64,000 bases of DNA, taken from assembly GCA_021464415.1 (NCBI GenBank), contig CM038465.1:22351839-22415838 (forward strand), read 5' to 3'. Below, piece by piece: positions 10,735 to 22,315 of the stretch. The position numbers and the translations under genes were made by a program. The notes under the pieces were generated by a model that saw only the letters and a list, made by a program, of their open reading frames with translations, made no database searches and was not told the DNA's origin. The stretch comes from Lonicera japonica (Eukaryota; Streptophyta; Magnoliopsida; Dipsacales; Caprifoliaceae). Position 1 is the first letter of the stretch; every line of letters begins with the position of its first letter.

Positions 10735-11505
10735 TTCAAAAGTCTTGACCGGTTAGCTCTTCGTAAAAGGATTAGCTAGGTTGTCCCCGTATGCAATCTT
10801 AGTCACTATGAAATTGCCTCTCTGCACAATATCTCTAATTAGATGATACTTGTGCTCTATGTGTTTTCCCTTCTTATGAGTCCTTGGCTCCTTCGAATTT
10901 GTAACTGCTCCATTATTATCACAATAAAGTGTAATAGCTGAATGCACTGAAGGTACCACATCTAGATCCATAAGAAAGTTCTTGAGCTAAACTACCTCCT
11001 TAGCCACTTCTGAAGCAGCCACATATTCAACTTCCATGGTGGAGTCAACAATACAAGACTGCTTAATACTCCTCCAACTAATGGCCCCACCTCCTAGAGT
11101 AAACACATATCCCGAAGTTAACTTTCTAGAATCCTATCTGACTAAAAAATTGAGTCTGTGTACCCAATGGGCACTAGACATTTGCCTGGTAAACCAACAT
11201 AAGATCTCGAGTCCTTTTAAGGTACTTGAGTATATGTTTTACCGCTGTCCAGTGTTCTTACCCTGGATTAGACTGATATATGCTAACCATGCCAACAACA
11301 AAGCAGATGTCTGGTCTAGTACACAGCATAGCATACATGAGGCTTCATACTGCCGAGGCATAAGGAACTGCCTTCATTTTCTCTATCTTATCAGGTGTCT
11401 TAGGACACTGATCCTTGGATAGAGTGATTCCATGCCTGAAAAGGATAAACCCTTTCTTGGAATCTTACATACTAAATCTGGAAAGAATTGTATCAATATA
11501 AGTAG
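10735..11505 (-). pseudogene. pol: Ty1/copia pol remnant: end of RT and RNase H
   Basis: The minus-strand reading 10971-10753 gives ITLYCDNNGAVTNSKEPRTH, IEHKYHLIRDIVQRG and NLANPFTKS, the C-terminal RNase H of Ty1/copia Pol with the catalytic D of YCDN. Further upstream (11505-10972), in broken frames, are [32 protein letters not shown]-like and GHWTAVK-like pieces of the RT/RNase H junction. Several stops and frame changes mean the copy is dead. The remaining RT, integrase and gag are absent; the break coincides with the chromovirus LTR boundary at 11506. Confidence 0.85.
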
Positions 11506-13655
11506 TGACACCCCGAGTTCCGTTGGGAGGGAGAACCTCCGGAACACGGTTGATCACGGAGTCGTACGCGACGGCGGAAGTGAGTAAAAATTAAATAACT
11601 CTGGCGAGGAAGGCCAATATGCAAAGGTCAAGAACATATAACAAAATCAACTGGGAACATGCTAGAACTGTAGCTTCCCCTCCTGTTAACTCGTGCCTTA
11701 TAGATTAGTCTGTACCGTTGCGCACCGGTTAACTAAAATGTAAGTCACTTGTCCACATTAGGCTAACATTCAACCGTAGACATGTTCCTCCAATCCACTA
11801 TACAATAACCAAAAGAATAAGATTAAAGAAAAGTAAATGTCCGCAAAGTATATATATTAGCAATACATAACAGTCACAAAATAGTCATACACAATACAGT
11901 CAACATAACATCAAGTGGGCTACATAGATAGTACAAATATGGCTACATAATAGAAGTTGAGTTATGGTACAATAAGATTGATAACATGGCCTTTCAGTAG
12001 TGAAAGGCCCTCACACTACAGTATCAGAGGAGACTAAGACTTGTCGACCTTTCCCTTATCAGCTCGTCCTGTCCCATCCTTAGAAGTACCTGTGTAGGAA
12101 AAACTCTGAGCCAAACGGGCCCAGTAGGAACTATAGGAGTTGTGAGAAAAACATGTATATGTAGGAGAAGCCTTATAAAGTAAGTTTGTAATTAGTCCGT
12201 ATACGTAAGTCATAAACATGTATGTAAACAATGTAATATATACATAGTCTCAAGACACCACGACCAGGCCTACATCGTATCAACCATGTATAATACTCAC
12301 GTCTAGGATTTTTCACATCTACTATACAGAGATAGCCGGCACTCGATTTCTTCTGTCCAAGGCAGGGACCACCTACCAGGTCCACCTAGACGCTACCTCA
12401 CGTAGCCACATAGGCATACGCTACCTCACGCAGCCGCAAAGGCATACGCTACAATAATCTCACGTAGCCACTAAGGCTATACGCTACCGGTAATAACCAT
12501 CTACCTGGTACGAGCGGTGTTGACAACTCCGTATAAGGAAAATCATTATCATCCCAATCATAATTATAAGATCATATACATCATGTAAAATGGTATAATA
12601 GTTCATTTCATGAGTATCAAGTGATATAAAGTGCGTATCATAGGTCTACTTTACTATACGGACTGATAAGTACCTGCGCACTAGAGGCCAGGAACAAGGG
12701 TTTGTCAAAAATCAAGGAAATGGAAGAGATACTTGAGGAAATATGATATACTACATTTTATAAGAAATAAACAACTATTTCCCTCATAATTTATAGGCCC
12801 AAAGTGCACATATACGCAGCAATAGGTGTATCCCTAGAAAATCCCCAAATTTGTATAAAAATGGTGATTGGGTGCATAAACTCTTAAAATAGATTTTAAT
12901 ACTAGTGTTCCTACCTCAATAGCGTTCAACCTTCACTACTTAAGCCACAGATCGTACTCTAGAAGACGGAGGCGCAAGATACCATAGTTGGCTTTTGTGC
13001 CCTAGCTTGGTGGATGTGAAGAAAGGAAGAAGATGATGGATATAATGAGTTTGATCCTTGATTTAGGTTGAAAAAGGTGATAAAATATCCCCCATGAGCC
13101 CTTCTCCAAGATCTCACACTCCTCTCTACTCTCTCCCTGAGCTTTGGACGAAATGGAGGAGATAATGGTGTCGATGGTGTATAAAATCGGGTCCAAGCTT
13201 AGAAATATCATTTTTGACCACTACAGTGAAGGGGAGTCGACTCCATGGTACTGGATTTTTGCTCATGCCCAGAATTGCTTGTTTATGCCACCAACTGATC
13301 TTGTAACCTTATTTTGACCAACGAGAAGTGGGAATTGGGTTCTGGGCCAAACACAAAAGTTCTTGGAAATTGAAATACCTTTCCAATGACATAAATTAGG
13401 TCCCATTATGATCTAAAATGAAAAAGTTATGATGTTTTGAATGACTAAAGGTCGGTTTGTCGGGCAAGTTAATTTAAAATGTGAGATTTTGCAAATTTCG
13501 ACTCGGGTACTCTACATAACCCTTTCCAACTTAAAAGATGAATGTAATAACATCTCTAAAATAGTGTGGAAGTATTTCCTACATTCGGATACGGCTCAAG
13601 CACACTCTCGCGTCTCGGACATAAAATGTGGTACATTTACCCTACGGGTGTTACA
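11506..13655 (-). repeat. Chromovirus 3' LTR (minus strand, 2.15 kb)
   Basis: Plus-strand edges are TGACACCCCGAGTTCCG (11506) and CTACGGGTGTTACA (13655); on the minus strand TGTAACACCCGTAG...CGGGGTGTCA. Contains a short tandem array of CGCTACCTCACG(T/C)AGCC units at 12390-12485, and the palindrome GGAGTCGACTCC at 13233-13244. Landmark CTGAGCCAAACGGGCCCAGTAGG (12109) is shared with the LTR at 20096-22301. The flanking bases at 11501-11505 are AGTAG; no matching duplication was found. Confidence 0.85.
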
Positions 13656-13671
13656 ACCTCCCCTCCTTAAG
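13656..13671 (-). promoter_or_regulatory. Chromovirus polypurine tract (minus strand)
   Basis: The complement reads CTTAAGGAGGGGAGGT directly before the LTR start TGTAACACCC. The same tract recurs at 30193-30208 before another chromovirus LTR. Confidence 0.85.
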
Positions 13672-13714
13672 AAATTTCGTCCTCAAAATTAAAATAGAAG
13701 GAAAGGAAATTACC

Positions 13715-15067
13715 TCATTGTAATAAGTGTGGGTACTTGGTTTGAATCTCTGATTCTAGCTCCCACGTAGCTTCTTTCGTCCCGTGATGTTGCCATATTA
13801 CCTTAACGAGTGGGATAACCCTGTTACAAAGAACTTGTTCCTTCCGGTCTACCACTGCTACTGGATGAGTCTCATATGACACATCTTCATTAACTTCAAG
13901 TTCCTTGACCGGAGTTACATGTGAAGGATCGGGGATATACCTCCGAAGCATGGACACATGGAATACATCATGGATTCGCTGTAATTGTAATGGCAAGGCT
14001 AAGCGATATGAAACTGAACCAACACACTGTATGATTTCAAATGGTCCTATATACCGAGGGGCTAACTTCCCTTTGTTACCAAAACGGACAATACCATGTC
14101 GAGGCTTGACCTTGAGAAATACATAGTCACCCAATTCAAACTCAAGTGGTCGCCTTCTTTTGTCGGCATAACTCTTTTGTCGACTTTGGGCAGTTAGTAA
14201 CCGTTGTTTGATAAGTTTAATCTTCTCCGTAGTGTCTTGCACCAACTGTGGTCCTAAAATTACTGCTTCACCTGCCTCAACCCAACAAACGGGAGATTTG
14301 CATGGTCTTACATATAATGCTTCAAATGGAGCCATTCCGATACTGGCTTGGAAACTATTATTATAGGCAAGCTCGGCGAGTGGTAGGTACTCATCCCAAT
14401 TTCCACGAAAATCAAGTATACAGGCTCGTAGCATATCCTCAAGGATTTGGATTGTCCGCTCAGACTGTCCGTCAATCTGTGGATGAAAAGCTGTTCTAAA
14501 ATCCAATCGAGTGCCTAACGAAGGCTGAAGTGCTTCCCAGAAATGTGAAGTGAATCTAGAATCACGGTCAGACACTATTGAAACTGGGATGCCATGAAGT
14601 CGAATGATCTCGTTAATGTAGAGTTTTGCCAACTTCTCCAAGGAATCGGTCTCCCGAATTGGTAGAAAATGAGCCGACTTGGTAAGTCGATCCACAATAA
14701 CCCAAACTGCGTTGTGCTTTCGCTGCGTACTTAGTAAACCCATCAGAAAATCCATAGTGATATTGTCCTATTTCCACTCCGGAATAGGAAGAGGTTTAAG
14801 TTGACCTGCAGGCTTCTGGTGTTCAATCTTTATCCTTTGACAAGTTAAGCAGCGAGAAATAAATTGAGCCACATCTTGTTTCATTCCTTGCCACCAATAC
14901 GTACGTTTTAAATCTCGGTACATCTTAGTGCCCCCTAGATGAATGGAAAATCTCGAAATGTGAGCCTCGGCCATGATGGCTTCTTTAAGTTCGTTGTTAA
15001 GCCTTGGCACAACTAGTTTCTTCTTGTATCTCAATCCACCATCGGCACCTAATGTGAAACCTTCCAC
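13715..15067 (-). pseudogene. pol: Chromovirus integrase with chromodomain-like C-terminus
   Basis: Two minus-strand ORFs in the same frame (15067-14768 and 14755-13715), separated by one stop codon near 14766. The first gives the HHCC zinc-binding region (HISRFSIHLGG, CLTCQRIKIEHQKP). The second gives the DDE core: D near MDFLMGL, D in SIVSDRDSRF, E in GQSERTIQILEDML, then the GPF/Y-type block (YIGPFEIIQCVGSVSYRL), DVFHVSMLRRY and a C-terminal chromodomain-like stretch (LVKVIWQHHGTKEATWELE). Such integrases insert into chromatin, and the chromodomain is thought to guide target choice. The stop makes it non-functional as read. Confidence 0.85.
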
Positions 15068-16598
15068 TTCATTACCGGATTGAAGTTGATCTCGGCACTG
15101 TGCTAACTCATTGTCATACCATTGGCTCTCAATTACTTGACTCTACAGTAATGGTCTGGCCACGAGATTTGAAAGGAAAACAATGTCTTCATTTCGACGT
15201 ATGATTAAGTTGTACCGCTGAAGCTCCTCTATGAGTTTCCACTCTCGGCATCTCAAAGCAGCCATTGAACCGGGTGTTTTCCGACTTAGAGCATCAGCGA
15301 CCATGTTCGCCTTGCCGGGATGATATTGAAGCGTGAAGTCATAATCCTCAAGGTACTCTATCCAACGACGTTGTCTTAAATTTAAATCTCATTGTGTGAA
15401 GATGTACTTGAGGCTTTTGTGGTCAGAAAATACCTCAAATTTCTCTCCATAAAGGTAATGACGCCATATTTTTCAAAGCAAAAACTACTGCGACTAGCTC
15501 TAGGTCATGTGTAGGATAATTTTTCTCATGAGCTTTCAGCTGGTGTGATGCATAGGCTATAACATGCTCCAACTGCATTAGGACGCAGCCAAGTCCTAAG
15601 CGAGACGCATCACAATATATCACATAGCCTAGGCCCCTTTTTGGCAGAGCTAGGATGGGAGCGGTAGTTAAACGATACTTCAACTCATTAAAAGCTTCTT
15701 CACAGCGACTGTCCCAGACAAATGGCACACCTTTCTGGGTAAGATGAGTAAGTGGAGACGCTATACGGGAAAAGTCTTGAACGAACCTTCTATAATAACC
15801 AGCTAAACCCAAAAAACTTCGAATTTCTGTTACGTTAGCAAGGCGGCGCCAACTCGACACAACGTCCACCTTAGCTGGATCTACAGAAATACCATCTCGT
15901 GAGACAACGTGTCCAAGAAATTTCACTTCTTCTCTCCAAAAGTCACACTTGGAAAATTTGGCGTAGAGTTGGTGGTCTCTTAGCAACTGCAGGGCTGTGA
16001 AAAGGTGTTTCCTATGCTCCGCCTCTGAAGAGGAGTAAATCAATATATCATCGACAAACACTATAACAAATCTGTCTAAGAATGGGCGGAAGATACGATG
16101 CATCAAATCCATGAAAGCTGCTGGAACATTCGTTAATCCAAATCGCATAACTAGGAACTCGTAGTGGCCGTAGCGTGTCCAAAAAGCTGTCTTGGGAATA
16201 TCTTCTTCGCTGACCCTTAACTGATGGTATCCTTATCTTAAGTCGATCTTGGAAAAGAAATGAGCTCCCTGTAATTGATCAAATAAATCATCAATTCGTG
16301 GAAGAGGATACTTATTCTTGATCGTCACTCGATTTAGTTGGCGATAATCCACACACAAGCGTAATGACCCATCAGCTTTCTTGGCAAACAACACAGGTGC
16401 CCCCCATGGTGACGAACTAGGGCGAATAAAACCTTTGGCTAAAAGATCCTCCAACTGGGTCTTAAGCTCCTTGAGTTCTGCAGGAGCCAACTGGTATGGA
16501 GTAATAAAAATAGGAGCAGTTCCGGGTACTAGATCAATTAAGAACTCAATTTCACGTTGCGGCGGTAAACCAGGTAAATCCTCCGAAAAAACATCCAA
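15068..16598 (-). pseudogene. pol: Chromovirus reverse transcriptase and RNase H
   Basis: The minus-strand frame ending at 16598 carries [32 protein letters not shown] and FFSKIDLR, then a stop near 16233 where a glycine-tyrosine-histidine motif normally continues. The same frame reopens at 16148 with [16 protein letters not shown] (Arg replaces the usual Pro of MPFGL), the catalytic [23 protein letters not shown] and the RNase H start ([13 protein letters not shown]). Near 15440 the frame shifts; RNase H remnants ([22 protein letters not shown]) continue to about 15280 in another frame. A stop at about 15142 breaks the linker to integrase. Confidence 0.85.
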
Positions 16599-16604
16599 GA
16601 ATTT

Positions 16605-17096
16605 CTAAACAACGGGCACATCTTGTGGTCTAAGAAGTGGAACCTCGTCACTCACAATATTACAAAGCGAGCACACATAATCCCTCTGTTCCTTCCTAGT
16701 AGCGTACGATATCGGGTATAAATTATATCTCTCGCCAAAGAAAACAACCGTTTCTCCCCAATGGTGGGTAATAGTAACTCGCTTGGCATGACAATCGATC
16801 ACCGCATAATATTTGGTCAACCAATCCATCAACAAAATGAGATCATACTGTTCCATATCCATGACTATAAAATCATCTTCCATATGACAATTCCGATGTA
16901 AGGTAATAATCGCAGTACAATATTGGTTTAGGTTCGTTGTACTACCCATAGGAGAACTAATGCTAACGGGGAGAACAAGCCTCTTAGTTTTCAACTTTAA
17001 ACTTGATACAAAGTTGAACGAAATAAAGGAGTGTGAAGCACCAGTGTTGAATAAAACTCTAATTCCAGTCGAGAAAAGAATGAGGGTACCTTCCAT
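16605..17096 (-). pseudogene. Chromovirus aspartic protease
   Basis: The minus-strand ORF gives TLILFSTGIRVLFNTGASHSF followed by CHMEDDFIVMDMEQYDLILLM and GWL-type DWLTKYYAVIDC. This is the retroviral-like pepsin fold of Ty3/gypsy elements, which cuts the Gag-Pol polyprotein. The catalytic triad reads NTGA; the family norm is D(T/S)GA, so the catalytic aspartate is replaced by asparagine (one G to A type change). It is in frame with the RT remnant, with a single stop between them near 16600. The true start is not marked because gag-protease was originally one reading frame. Confidence 0.8.
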
Positions 17097-17261
17097 AACG
17101 GTGTGATCTTCCTGGTCTCCAGCTGGGTTGAGTGAAAAGAATCGGCCTCTGGAACTCCCTTGTGTTTGTGGTGGAACAGGGCGATAGTTGGATTGGAATT
17201 GATTCTGGATCGGGTGGTTAGATTTTCGATCCCCGTCCTAGTAAGCGAAGTGGCAACAAGG
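17097..17261 (-). pseudogene. gag: Chromovirus gag C-terminal remnant
   Basis: Minus-strand translation upstream of the protease reads NYRPVPPQTQGSSRGRFFSL and NPAGDQEDHTVMEGT, the proline/glutamine-rich linker that normally joins the Gag zinc knuckle to protease. The stretch CHFAY near 17245 may be the tail of the knuckle. Beyond 17261 the sequence no longer resembles Gag. Confidence 0.55.
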
Positions 17262-20095
17262 TCGTGGTAGATTCCTAACGCGCTCGAAAATCAGGGTTTT
17301 TCCTAACGGTCTCTTGTATGCATGATGACTCAAGACTTGATGCCGAATGCTTGTTTGTGCGAAAACCAAATTCATACGAGAGTCGTGGATTAGGGTGTTC
17401 ACAGACCCTCTCATCCCGAGATTCTTGCTTGCAAGAAGTCTGGGACGATAATAAGAAGACAACAATTCACGGCTCTCGCGTGAATCTCAACTAGTTGCTT
17501 TATTCATGAAAATCTGTGAATTGAAATGTACCCTCATGGTAGGGGAATTTTGTGTTGCTTTGGGCAATGTGATCCACGGTTGACCTTCTTCTCGGCCAAG
17601 CTATCTCTGATACATCAATCTATTTTCCCGTCTACCCTAAGGGAATCCATCTCAATCCTTCTTCGGAATTTTCAAACTTATCGATGTTTTACCGTCTGCT
17701 TGCGGGATGAACCAATCTTACCATTTACCCTTTGAATGGCCTATCCTCGGGAACACTTCTCATTCTTTACAGATGTATTAGAAAAAGTTCTTGGAGTTCA
17801 GATTCTTTCAGAATGACACCTTCTTGACTTCGCCGTGATAAGCTTCTCAATCTTTTGGGGAAGAAATGGTTACCAAGAGTAGCGGGGTTTGCTCCTATCG
17901 CACTATCTTGTTGTCATAACCATGTGGTAAAAACTCCCTAATCTCATGGAGAATGTGATGAAACTCCCAAACTTTTGGGGATGACATTATTGGTTACCAA
18001 GAGTGGCTGGGTCTGCACCTGTCTCACCATCTTGATGGCATAACCGAGGCTGTTTATCAGGAGATATTCCTTTGTCATAGCTTTCTAAGAAATGGCACTC
18101 CTAGCCACCCACAGAAGGAATGTCATATTAGCGACTGCCAAGAGTGGGGGGTCTGCACCTCTCGCACCATCTTGTTAGCACAGCCTGAAAAGGTTGAGTT
18201 AAGATTGCCAAGAGTGATTGGTCCTCGCGATAGGACGTCATCTTGCTGACACAATCTGGGCTGACTTGTGAATTCCCATGGAACGCATCCAAAAGGGAAA
18301 GAACGGTATGATATGTTAGCGACTGGCAAGAGTGGGGTCTGCACCTCTCACACCATCTTGCTGGCACAGCCTAAAGGGTTGTGTTAGAGACTACCAAGAG
18401 CGGCGGGGTTGGCACCTGTCGCACCGTCTTGCTGACATAGTCTAAGGCTGAACGTCGGGAGATATTCCCTTATGACGGTTTCCAAGAAATGGCGCTCCTG
18501 GCCACCCTCAGAAGGTATGACATGTAAGTGACTGCTAAGAGCGAGAGGTCTTCGTGATAAGACTTCGTACTTACTGACACAGCCAAAAGAGGTGATGTTA
18601 AGACTGCCAAGAGCGGCGGGGTCAGCACCTGTCGCACCGTCTTGCTGGCACAGCCTGAAAAGGTTAGGATTGACTCCGTCAATAAGGTCTTCTTCAGAAT
18701 CATATTACTCCATCAACTTTATCTCACATCACATAATTCAAGACATGTTGTTAAGGATATTTGTCCATATTTTCCCTTATCCTTCGACCCTTGTCCTTGC
18801 GTTGTCTGTGTTCTTGGCCGTTGATCACATATGCCTACTCATCTTGTGGCAAGAAAGTAATGTTAGAGAAAATATGGAAAGTTCAAGTGTTGCCTTTTTA
18901 AAACATGTTCTTACCCTCAGTTTGACTCTTCTGCTGTCATCAAGAAATTGGGTTGGTTCTCTTTGAATCTCAGACTTTCATGCGTAGTGGTGGACTCAGT
19001 TCTCAACTCTACCCTCTGGCTTTACTTTTTTGAACATGGGGATAAAGCTCTTCTGAAAATCTCAACTCCTTTTCCAGTTACCCTCTGCCTTATCAGAGGA
19101 AGGTGCTGGTCCGCATCATTTTCTGTTTTTTGATGCCCTTATTGCTCCCTCATTCTCATTATTGGGAATATCCGGCCCATTGTTTTGGCTTTCGGATATT
19201 CTTTTTCTTCTTCTTATTTTTTTTTCCAAACAGGAGCCTTACTCACCTAAGACGTAGCCCTCTGCCTTTTGGCACAGCTGTCACTCTTAGTGTGGCTCTC
19301 CCTGCTGATTTTCTTCCTTTCTATTTTTCTCAATTTCCTCACCTGGACCAACGGGATTTTACCCTTTTCTACTTTTTCAATTTTTTCTTGTACCCGATTC
19401 CTCTTTTACACCTTCCTCTTTTGCCAGATTTGAACTGTGTTTAGGACTGATCATTCCTCAAAGCTCGGCTCCACCACAGATCTCAAAATTCAGCTTTTGG
19501 GCTTATTATCTTACTTCGTCGTGCATGTGTTAGTGATTCTCAGTCTGTTCATCTTAGAAAACTAACCAGAAAGTCTTTCAGACGTCCAAGAAGTGAATTT
19601 TGCAAAAAAATTGTCAAAACTTTGTTGATTTTGTCGATTTTGTTGTTTGTTATTACCCCCCACTTGTTGTGTGACAAGGAACTTGTCATATAACAAGTGC
19701 CCAAACGACAAAGTGAGCTGGGCAACAAAAATGGCACCTTTTTCCATTTAAACTTTCAAACTTCCTATTCTCTTCTTAGCATATCTTTTTCTTGCTCACA
19801 TACTTACTCTCTAGCGATCCAGTTGGTCATATATTTCGAGATGATCAGTCATGACCGTTTCTGTATGATGCGCCTTTCTTGATGACGAATGGGTATATGT
19901 GGATTTTGAGAGACCCCCTGAAGTTGAACGGATTTGATAAAGATTGATGTATCATCAGATAGCACTTTGGCCTTTATTAGAAGGTCATTGGTGGTGTACA
20001 ATGGAGCCTTTGGCACACAAGATTCACCGACGTGTACGTGTACGTTTCAATTCAAATTTCTCATTTAGAGAAAATTATGTGAATATGTCATTTAT
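17262..20095. other. Unclassified non-coding insertion or rearranged segment
   Basis: Lies between the broken gag and a chromovirus LTR. No ORF resembles a known protein in either direction; ORFs of 60-124 codons here are low-complexity or repeat shadows. It contains eight diverged hairpin-like repeats (17870-18663) and, near 19658-19672, a C-run (complement ACAAGTGGGGGGTAATAA) that resembles a PPT of Tat-type elements on the minus strand, though no TG start follows. A minus-strand LTR of an unrecognised element is one reading; boundaries are approximate. Confidence 0.4.
17870..18663. repeat. Array of eight diverged hairpin-like repeats
   Basis: Units of about 55-65 bp start near 17870, 17992, 18130, 18202, 18319, 18387, 18528 and 18600. 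The consensus begins GACTGCCAAGAGCGGCGGGG and ends CACCGTCTTGCTGGCACAGCC, so each unit's ends (TGCCAAGAG / CTTGCTGGCA) are partial inverted repeats. A longer order exists: the block GGAGATATTCC...AAGAAATGGC(A/G)CTCCTGGCCACC recurs at about 18058 and 18456. Confidence 0.75.
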
Positions 20096-22301
20096 GCCAG
20101 AAAACATGAGACATGCATGCAATGTGGTGGGTCTGGTGAAAATAGGAATGAGCCAAACGAGCTCAGTGGGAACTATAAGAGTTTGTATAAGAAAATAAGT
20201 TGTAAATCATGCATGCCATGCAATGCAATTTAATGAAAATAGTTTATATGTTGCTTCTCTGTAATAAGTCGCCTCATGTTAAAATACATTTCCTTTTTAT
20301 ATATATACAAATATATGTACATATACATATATAATACATTTATGAAGCAGCCTATGCAAGGAAAACCTTTCGTGAAATGTTTATATATATAATGACCCCA
20401 ACCCAAAGTACAAGAAAGGAAATATATGCATATATACATCATCATATTGTATATGCCACAACACCGCGACTAGATCTATCACCTCAATCATATATATCAA
20501 ACTCACATCTAGGATTTTCATAAATCTACTGTGCACAGAGATAGCCAGCAACTCGGTTTCTTCTACCCAAGGCAGGGACCACCTACCAGGTCCACCTAGA
20601 CGCTACCTCACACAGCCACACAGGCATACGCTAGCTCACGCCGCCATAAAGGCGCACGCTACAATAATACTCATGTGGCCACCAAGGCTATACACTACCG
20701 GTAATCACCATCTATCTAGTACGAACGGTGTGGCCATCCGATATAAAATCACAATAATCATCTCATTGAATCAATAAAATCACAAGAATATAGAATCCAA
20801 CATATATAGATATGAATATACATGCATTCTGTAGGTATTTGTAAGACATGTATATATATATCCATCCAGGTTATGGGTACTTATACACTTTGTAAAACAC
20901 GTAGTGGTATTGTTGAGATTGAACAACATCCGCCAAGTCCGCCAGTTAATAAAAAAACTAGAAAATCATCAGTTTGGGAGGTTTCACATGTTTTCATCAA
21001 TTTGGCCCCAAGCCAAGTCTTATACAATAAAACAATGTGTATGAGTTCCCAAATAGCCTCCCATTATCATTGAAATACTTCATTTATTCAAAACATATAA
21101 ATGTATTTGACCAGCATACTTACGGACTGGCTAGGTAAGTGGAAAATCTCATAAATATGGTTTATAACTTAAAACACAACAACAATACCATCAATATATG
21201 TAACTTTGTCCAAAATATAGTTTAAATCCCATATATGACATCATACATAAGCGTATCAAAGCTTAGCATATATACTCATATGCGTACTTGAAGATTATAT
21301 ACCAAACTTTCTCATAAATCATTTAAAATTAGGGCTTTTTGTCAAAAGTAGTTATTGATGTCATATATGATGTAAATCTATCAAAATACCCAAAGAAATT
21401 GACCCAAGCCCCATGCATATGCAACTTTGAGTAGAAAACCTAGGTTTAGTTTGATTAAAGATGAATAGGTTATAATTGTAAGAAAACTTGTTAAAATACT
21501 ATTGTTCCCACCTTACGAGGGTCAATCCCTCGAAGATTCACCGAAGAATTGAGCCGAAGAAACAAGCGTATGAAATTCCCCAATTTCTCTTCAAAACCCT
21601 AGCTATGGTGGAATTTGGATGGAGAAGGAGATGAAGATGATGATGATGATGGCGTGTTTTTGATGTGGGTTAAGAAGTCTCGAGCGATCCCCCATAATCC
21701 CCCAAGAAAGCCCCTCAATCTCTCTCTAGAGCTCTCAAGGTTGTGGGTATGAAATGAGGAAGAAAGGAGAAAAAGAAGTATATAAAAAAATCTCTCCAGC
21801 ATGATGTAGTCGACTCCCTACTACTCATGGAGTCGACTCCCTACTGTTCATGATGGAGTCGACTCTCCTCACTTCCATGGAGTCGACTCCCTAGCTTAAT
21901 TTTGGTCAACAACTCGACTTTGCACCCACGTTTGGGCATCAAGGAGTTGGAATTGGGTCTCGGCCAAAACAGAAACGTTGTAGAGGGAACTGAAATGAAG
22001 ACGTAGCCAAAAACAAGGACTCATTTGGAGCTCGGATGAAGAAGTTATGGTCTTACAAAGTTGGGTAAAAACCATTAATCGCGTAGGACCTAAACTTGTG
22101 ATTTTCGAACCGATTTCCGTCCGAGCCACCTGAAGCAACTTATGATCATTATAACACACTTAAATATATCAATATGACTTGTTGGAGGTTTCCAAACCAT
22201 GCTAACCTTTCCAGAACCCAATTTGGCCATCCGGAGCCCGATTCTGACTTATACGCGACTTAGGCCGTGATTTGCAAAAGATAAGGAAACCGGGTGTTAC
22301 A
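20096..22301 (-). repeat. Chromovirus LTR, second subfamily (minus strand)
   Basis: Right edge CCGGGTGTTACA at 22301 gives the minus-strand start TGTAACACCCGG. It shares blocks with the 11506-13655 LTR: AATGAGCCAAACGAGCTCAG (20148) and AAGGCAGGGACCACCTACCA (20569) followed by a CGCTAC repeat array. The left end is truncated or obscured; 20096 is approximate. Four GTCGAC palindromes lie at 21805-21890 beside a TATA-like run (21779-21790). The ORF at 21896-22159 and similar ones are LTR noise. Confidence 0.7.
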
Positions 22302-22315
22302 CCTTGCATGGCCAA

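Larger units (their letters stand above)
9365..11505 (-). mobile_element. Truncated Ty1/copia retrotransposon, 3' part (minus strand)
   Basis: On the minus strand: C-terminal pol coding (11505 down to about 10735), PPT (CTAAGTGCGAGAT, complement at 10672-10684) and the 3' LTR (10671 down to 9365). The 5' part is missing: at 11506 the sequence switches to a chromovirus LTR. It lies in an older chromovirus LTR. Confidence 0.85.
11506..17261 (-). mobile_element. Tekay/Del-like chromovirus, 5' part lost (minus strand)
   Basis: Minus strand order: gag remnant, protease, RT, RNase H, integrase with C-terminal chromodomain-like segment, PPT, 3' LTR. The long LTR (2.15 kb), TGTAACACCC...GGGTGTCA ends and the pre-PPT signature GAGGACGAAATTTCTTAAGG are characteristic of the Tekay/Del lineage. 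Gag is interrupted near 17261 by unrelated DNA. A related minus-strand LTR ends at 22301, but its subfamily sequence and flanks differ, so it is probably not this element's own 5' LTR. Confidence 0.8.

Noticed and set aside
18592..18966. 124-codon ORF and overlapping minus-strand ORFs
   Set aside because: Start in the hairpin repeat array, no domain, and no codon-like bias; probably random.
19103..19444. 113-codon F/L-rich ORF
   Set aside because: Hydrophobic only because the DNA is pyrimidine-rich (TTC/CTT runs).
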